Shown here one piece after another: positions 59,901 through 64,000 of a stretch of DNA of 64,000 nt. The stretch spans positions 4,883,001 through 4,947,000 of the forward strand of contig CM061094.1 in the NCBI GenBank assembly GCA_030770545.1, in the 5' to 3' direction. The position numbers and the translations under genes are program-made. The DNA comes from Macropodus opercularis. Taxonomy: Eukaryota > Chordata > Actinopteri > Anabantiformes > Osphronemidae. The notes beneath the pieces were generated by a model, which saw only the letters and a program-made list of their open reading frames with translations, ran no database searches and was not told the DNA's origin. Position 1 is the first letter of the stretch, and every line of letters begins with the position of its first letter.

Positions 59901-62900
59901 CAACCCTCACCGTCCCTGTGACCCCTTCTGGAGGTCGCCAAAAGTAAGAAATACAGTCCAACCACTTGTTGGACTGTATTGCCGTCCAGCTTTTTGCTGT
60001 TAATTCAGATAAGCACATCTGAAGTAGATAGTTTCTGCTTGATGTGGATTGACTGTGTAGATATTAAACAGTATTCTATTCCAATATTTTCTTATGTATT
60101 TCTTTCTCCCCATGCTTTACCGCTATAGTAAAGGAGATAAAGAGTAAGAAAACAACAACGGTTTGTTTGTGTTGTAGTGCCGTCAAATTTTCTCTCAGCA
60201 GTTCTCCAATGTAACCATACAGTAAATATGCATAGCTTGTGTGTCTCCCTGCTCTATGGGTTACATTAAGGTCTGGGCCTCTCTGTTAAGAAGTGTCTTC
60301 ATCCAAAATGAAAAAATTAAAAAGCAATAGCTGGCATAAACATTTGTTTATGAAATACAAAGACTTCAGTAACAGATGTATACTTTGTAATCTTTCATGG
60401 AACAATAAATGTAACATTTTGGTATGAAGCTCTTCATATTTCCTCTTTGCTGAGTGGTGTCTGCAATGCATCTACTGCCCTCTACTGTCTGTTGTGCTGT
60501 CACTGTTGGTCGAAGCATCAGAGAAATGTTCTGTCTGTATTTCAGTGTCCTGCAAAAAACCTTGTGTGCGCATAGTTTAGGAAACTTGAATTTTGCCCAA
60601 GTTGATGGAATCTGCCCTTTAAAGACAATAAATGCTGGCAAAATGACGCATGAGGAGCAAAATCCGCACCAAGGTTTGGTGCAGAACACAAACAGTTTGT
60701 CCTGTCACTCACTGTCAAACTAAATTGTTGACTTTGACTGTGTCTTGTCGCGTGTTGTACTCTGTTGTGTTGTTCTTGTATGAAGTCTGATGGTGCTGCT
60801 CACTTTTGCATGGCTTTTACATATGTTTGTGTTTCTCGCTATTGTCATAACATAGAACACATCAATAAACAGATGCATCTCAATCCTGCACTTGCATATT
60901 TCCTGTGTCACATAGATGTAGACTACTATGCTGCAGGTGACTGATCTTAACTTACAGTAACTATTAGTTTGATGTTGACTGTAATGCACACTGTGCGCAA
61001 ACCTTCTATCTCCCTGTCCCTTTGCTATGAACATGAACTACAGTAGTGGAAGGATTCGAAGGACTGTCTGGACAAAGATGTAAGATATATCTTATTAAAT
61101 ATTGTACTGACTCACCTAGTGGTCATCTATTTTTCATTCACACACTTTACTGCCTGTCTGATACTTATTTTTCTCCATGACTTTGCTTATCTTATTTATA
61201 CTTTTTATTTTCTTATTTCTTACTTATCAAATCATCACATTTATCTGCACTGCTTACAAATCACACACATAATATAGAAAAGCATCACTTACTTGCCCAC
61301 ACGTACAACGTTTATGTGGATGTTTAGTTTAGCACTTTGTCGAAGTTGAACCAGGAATGTTACTGTGTCGCTTCAACAGTAGGAGGTTTCACTCTCAAAG
61401 CGAAGAGGATGATGATGAAGGAAACATCCCTATAAAAGCCTGGCCCAGTCAGTCCAGCCTGCACAGCACCGATGATCTGTGAGCTCTGCACACACATACG
61501 CACACTCCCAGACAAAATTAAAAAAAAAAATAGCACTTACAGTATTTAGCATAACATGCAGTTATGTATAGACAAATGAGGACAACTTCAGAAAAACCAC
61601 ATATTTCTTTTCTTCAAGTCTGAAAGAGCGTCCAGAATCTTCAGCCAGTCAGACCAGTACGGTGGTAAACGAGCGTCTTCAGGAGCTGGTCAGGATGTTT
61701 AAAGAGCGAACGGAGAAGGCCAAAGAGAAACTCATTGATGCTGATGATTCAGACGAAGACAGCGTCATCCCCTGTAAGTGTGGGTCTCTCTATAACACCT
61801 TTCCAACCATTTTCCAGTTGGAAATCATCAAACATCAAAGTCACATTCAAATTTTAAACCACCTTTATTACACTCAAATGCTTAATGAGAGATGTGGAAA
61901 CGGCTGATACCTATTACACACAAGTAGTAGATTCAATTAATGGCCATAATTTTTAAACTGCTTATGTCTGGATTATGGCGCTCTTCATCAAGCAATCATC
62001 TAGTAACTCTCATCTTATTTTCTAGGCAAAAATGCTTTGTCCACAACTTTGTGTCCTCAACATCTGCCGTGTGCTTTTCTGGCCACTTCCCTTCCTCACT
62101 CACCTCTCATCAGCTCCTCCTCAGCCTCATCCTGTAGATCAGCCAGTGGACGGGGGAGAAAAGGAGACACAAGCCGGTACATCGAGAGAAGGAGGAGTAG
62201 GAGAAGGAGACGACGTGCATGAGGCAGAGGAGAAATGGTACAGCCACTGCTGCAAGGTGAAAACTCCTGGATGGATACGGGCCTGTGTCAACTACCGCTT
62301 CCCCGCCAGCATCGACCCTTTCACCAGTGAGAACCCAATCAATGATGAACAAATAAATAAATATTTGATTATATTATATATATTTTTATGACTAACTTTT
62401 CATTATAGGCTTTTTAACAGGTTCTGTTTATTGTAGGATATGCTCAGAATACAATAATTATGTACTGTACTATGGTGTTTGCATAAAGGCATATTTCATT
62501 TCTGTTCTGTAAAACAGTTTCCTGTTTTGTTCCTTTATTTTACTTTAACCTTCACAAGGATTTTCGTTACTATACATTTTCTGTCGTTGCCTTTAGCACA
62601 AAACCAACCAATGCAGGTTTTGCTCTGTGTGCTCTTCTACTTTCTTTCTCTCTTTCACTTCTTTCCCTCTTTGCAGATCTAACGTATGTGCTGTGGATGT
62701 TTTTGGTCACTCTGGCGTGGAATTGGAACGCATGGTTCATCCCAGTTCGCTGGGCCTTCCCTTACCAGACTGGGGAAAATATTCACTACTGGCTGCTGAC
62801 TGACTACATGTGTGACCTCATTTACATCCTGGACATCACTATCTTTCAGCCACGCCTTCAGTTTATTCGTGGAGGGGACATAGTGGTGAGTGGGATACTG

Positions 62901-64000
62901 GAAGCATTGTCTCCTCGCATAAAGCTATAATATGTATTTACATACAGTATATCATCTTTTGGGATTAGGAATTAGGATTGTATACAACAGAGACCACCTT
63001 TAATATCTCATTCGTATTATAGCATTTATATCACTAATATTGTTGATCAGTAATATATTTTTTTATTACAGAGTGACAAAAAAGAAACCAGAAAGAATTA
63101 CATAAAAACCAATCGCTTCAAGGTAAATAACCATGCACATAAATACATGAGTTTTTGTGTATATTTGTGCTGCTTTCATTTCTATTTCATTCTCTGTTTT
63201 TGAACTTGTTGTTGTCTTTTTAAAGTGCTTAACAAATAAAGTTCCAGTTGTTGTATATTCTTCCCTTTGTGCTTAACAAATAGGCCATTGTTTCTCTTTT
63301 TTTAACAGTTTGACGTGGCCAGCCTTGTTCCTTTGGAGCTCTTCTATTTCATAACAGGCATCAACCCCATGCTCCGTTTACCCAGACTGCTGAAGGTGAG
63401 AATTCAACCGTCTTTCTCTTAAAAACCACAAAATCCATTCCTATCGTTTGAGCTACTAAAACATGAAATGCCTCTTCAGATCAACTCCTTCTTTGAATTC
63501 AACGAGCGTCTAGAGGCAATCTTGGCCAAAGCTTACATCTACAGGTCAGATGCAGACTAAGACAACTAAAACAAATTCTGTAACTTTTTGCCTGTCTTAC
63601 AAAGATGAAACATGACAGCGACATTCCGTGCACTGACGTGTTTCTCATTCTCTGTCCCTCAGGGTGATCCGCACAACCACATATCTTCTTTACTGTCTTC
63701 ACTGCAATGCCTGTCTCTTCTACTGGTGCTCCGCCTTGAACGGTCTGGGATCTACCAGTTGGGTGTACAATGGTGAAGGCAATAGGTTGGTGAAGTAAAT
63801 ATTTAACACAAGCAGCTGCCTCACTGCTCATTGGTTTATACATAAGCAATACAGCAGCAACGTTTTTATTTGTCTGTATTCCCTCAGTGTTTCCTGTCTT
63901 TTCCTCTGCTCAGTTACATTCGCTGTTACTACTATGCTGTGAAGACCCTGATCACTATTGGGGGTGTCCCAGAACCCACCACCCTGTTTGAGATGGTCTT
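50971..64000 (+). CDS. cngb1: Cyclic nucleotide-gated channel beta 1 with GARP region, 3' truncated
   Basis: Rod/olfactory CNG channel beta subunit, cut by the window edge in the pore. The GARP part (50971-58012) has exons 50971-51051, 51150-51171, 51282-51327, 51442-51547, 51742-51761, 51844-51949, 52592-52616, 52730-52823, 52903-53003, 53152-53215, 53521-53596, 53744-53768, 55304-55646, 55725-55874, 55963-56016, 57231-57304, 57450-57703 and 57982-58012. It carries five W...PQP repeats (W4, W59, W98, W171, W226) and a Glu/Pro-rich tract (57450 exon). Exon 58396-59113 has a frame problem (see findings). Then come 59748-59943, 60129-60143, 61044-61079, 61380-61478, 61619-61773 (calmodulin-site homologue LQELVRMFKERTEKAKEKL), 62114-62326, 62677-62885 (S1-S2), 63072-63122, 63309-63395, 63480-63544, 63663-63785 and 63914 onward (pore, TLITIGGVPEP). 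With CNGA1 it forms the cGMP-gated cation channel of photoreceptor outer segments. Confidence 0.92.
54075..54268 (+). CDS. cngb1: Alternative terminal exon of cngb1, GARP2-like isoform
   Basis: A strong acceptor (a run of T and C, then atag) at 54074 opens a frame in the phase left by exon 53744-53768 (phase 1). It runs 64 residues (VIEEVFWSEGRG at the start, ELLAELQLL at the end) to a stop at 54266-54268. AATAAA follows at 55008-55013. The long form instead skips to 55304, also phase 1. Splicing here would give a soluble protein of 319 residues with all five W...PQP repeats and no channel. Human GARP2, a CNGB1 splice product in rods, is 299 residues and has the same plan. An internal acceptor at 54139 could give a shorter variant in another frame. 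Transcript evidence is not available. Confidence 0.6.
55008..55013 (+). terminator. Intronic polyadenylation signal in cngb1
   Basis: AATAAA lies about 740 bases after the stop of the alternative terminal exon and 290 bases before the next exon of the long form. This is where a short, GARP2-like transcript would be expected to end. Confidence 0.5.
56250..56410. promoter_or_regulatory. CpG-rich intronic patch with RFX-like sites, candidate internal promoter
   Basis: Within the cngb1 intron 56017-57230 an isolated GC/CpG-rich patch carries a symmetrical GTTCCC-CT-GGTAAC (56368-56381, the GTTNCC..GGNAAC layout of an RFX X-box). It also has half-sites AGCAAC (56301-56306) and GGCAAC (56320-56325), and a GC box (CCCCGCC, 56346-56352). 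RFX factors drive ciliary genes. Promoter function is inferred. Confidence 0.4.
58396..58814 (+). CDS. cngb1: cngb1 exon, frame ending in a stop (GARP1-like form)
   Basis: Continuing in frame from exon 57982-58012, the exon encodes about 139 residues (CFGNINAFFKENG, then Ser/Pro-rich text ending NSLMPQDA). It stops at 58812-58814, for a total of 696 residues. A weak ATTAAA at 59182-59187 could end such a transcript. A long truncated GARP form (GARP1) is known in mammals, so the stop could be real. The channel-encoding frame begins within the same exon, one base out of step. Confidence 0.5.
58789..59113 (+). CDS. cngb1: cngb1 exon part in the channel frame
   Basis: A second frame, open from 58789, overlaps the first by 26 bases. 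It runs through MPKKQIQQQQKQKQ and a proline/serine-rich segment (SYPRLPPIGNSPTKQ) to a donor at 59113 (ACAG before gtgaat) in phase 1, matching the next exon at 59748. It can be reached by an alternative acceptor at 58792 (gaatag), whose phase fits exon 57982-58012. An intra-exonic intron 58617-58806 (phase 0 at both ends), or an error of one base, could also explain it. Translation could also restart at ATG 58807. Confidence 0.5.
59950..59980. repeat. Perfect 13-bp inverted repeat just after a splice donor
   Basis: AATACAGTCCAAC and its exact complement GTTGGACTGTATT flank the five bases CACTT. The left arm begins six bases after the end of cngb1 exon 59748-59943, so the stem would form at the start of the intron, next to the donor GTAAG. 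Confidence 0.65.

Noticed and set aside
1..64000. Search for CRISPR arrays, tRNA genes, rRNA, viral or bacterial mobile systems
   Set aside because: None seen. The only tRNA-like sequence is the SINE head at about 40315-40378, and there are no regularly spaced repeats.

Overview
The window is vertebrate nuclear DNA from a ray-finned fish, most likely an acanthomorph teleost. Genes are split by GT-AG introns. The metallothionein is of the 60-residue, 20-cysteine fish type, there is a tRNA-derived SINE of the kind common in fish, and the protein-coding genes read as one-to-one relatives of human genes with short introns. The species cannot be named from the sequence alone.

Layout, left to right. 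anapc13 (+, 825-1375) and sc5d (-, 1889-3417) converge. A gene-free stretch with a GC-rich patch (about 6300-6560) leads to a classic metal-responsive promoter and a three-exon metallothionein gene (+, 7326-7899). An intronless steep1 (+, 8509-9186) follows. The 21-coding-exon nup93 (+, 11285-30759) fills about 20 kb. The miR-138 hairpin lies just downstream (about 32190-32278), as MIR138-2 does after human NUP93. A short unidentified terminal exon on the minus strand (32875-33087) is followed by a gene for an EGF plus zona-pellucida-domain membrane protein (+, 33923-36913), a membrane-type matrix metalloproteinase, mmp15 (+, 37997-46316), and the rod/olfactory cyclic-nucleotide-gated channel beta subunit cngb1 (+, 50971 to beyond the right edge).

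Metallothionein, nup93, miR-138, mmp15 and cngb1 keep the company of human 16q13-q21. anapc13, sc5d and steep1 sit on other human chromosomes, so the left part is a fish-specific join. The genes are not an operon and mostly have unrelated jobs: cell cycle, sterol synthesis, metal buffering, STING traffic, nuclear pore, matrix proteolysis and phototransduction.

The most unusual part is the 5' half of cngb1, which encodes the glutamic-acid-rich GARP region. It has five W...PQP repeats on a modular exon series (mammals have four). A strong alternative terminal exon at 54075-54268 would make a 319-residue, repeat-only protein much like mammalian GARP2. A large downstream exon has two overlapping frames, one ending in a stop and one leading to the channel. 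A CpG-rich intronic patch with RFX-like sites could be an internal promoter. Other points of note are a non-GT splice donor in the zona-pellucida gene, the intronless steep1, and three perfect hairpins outside known genes.
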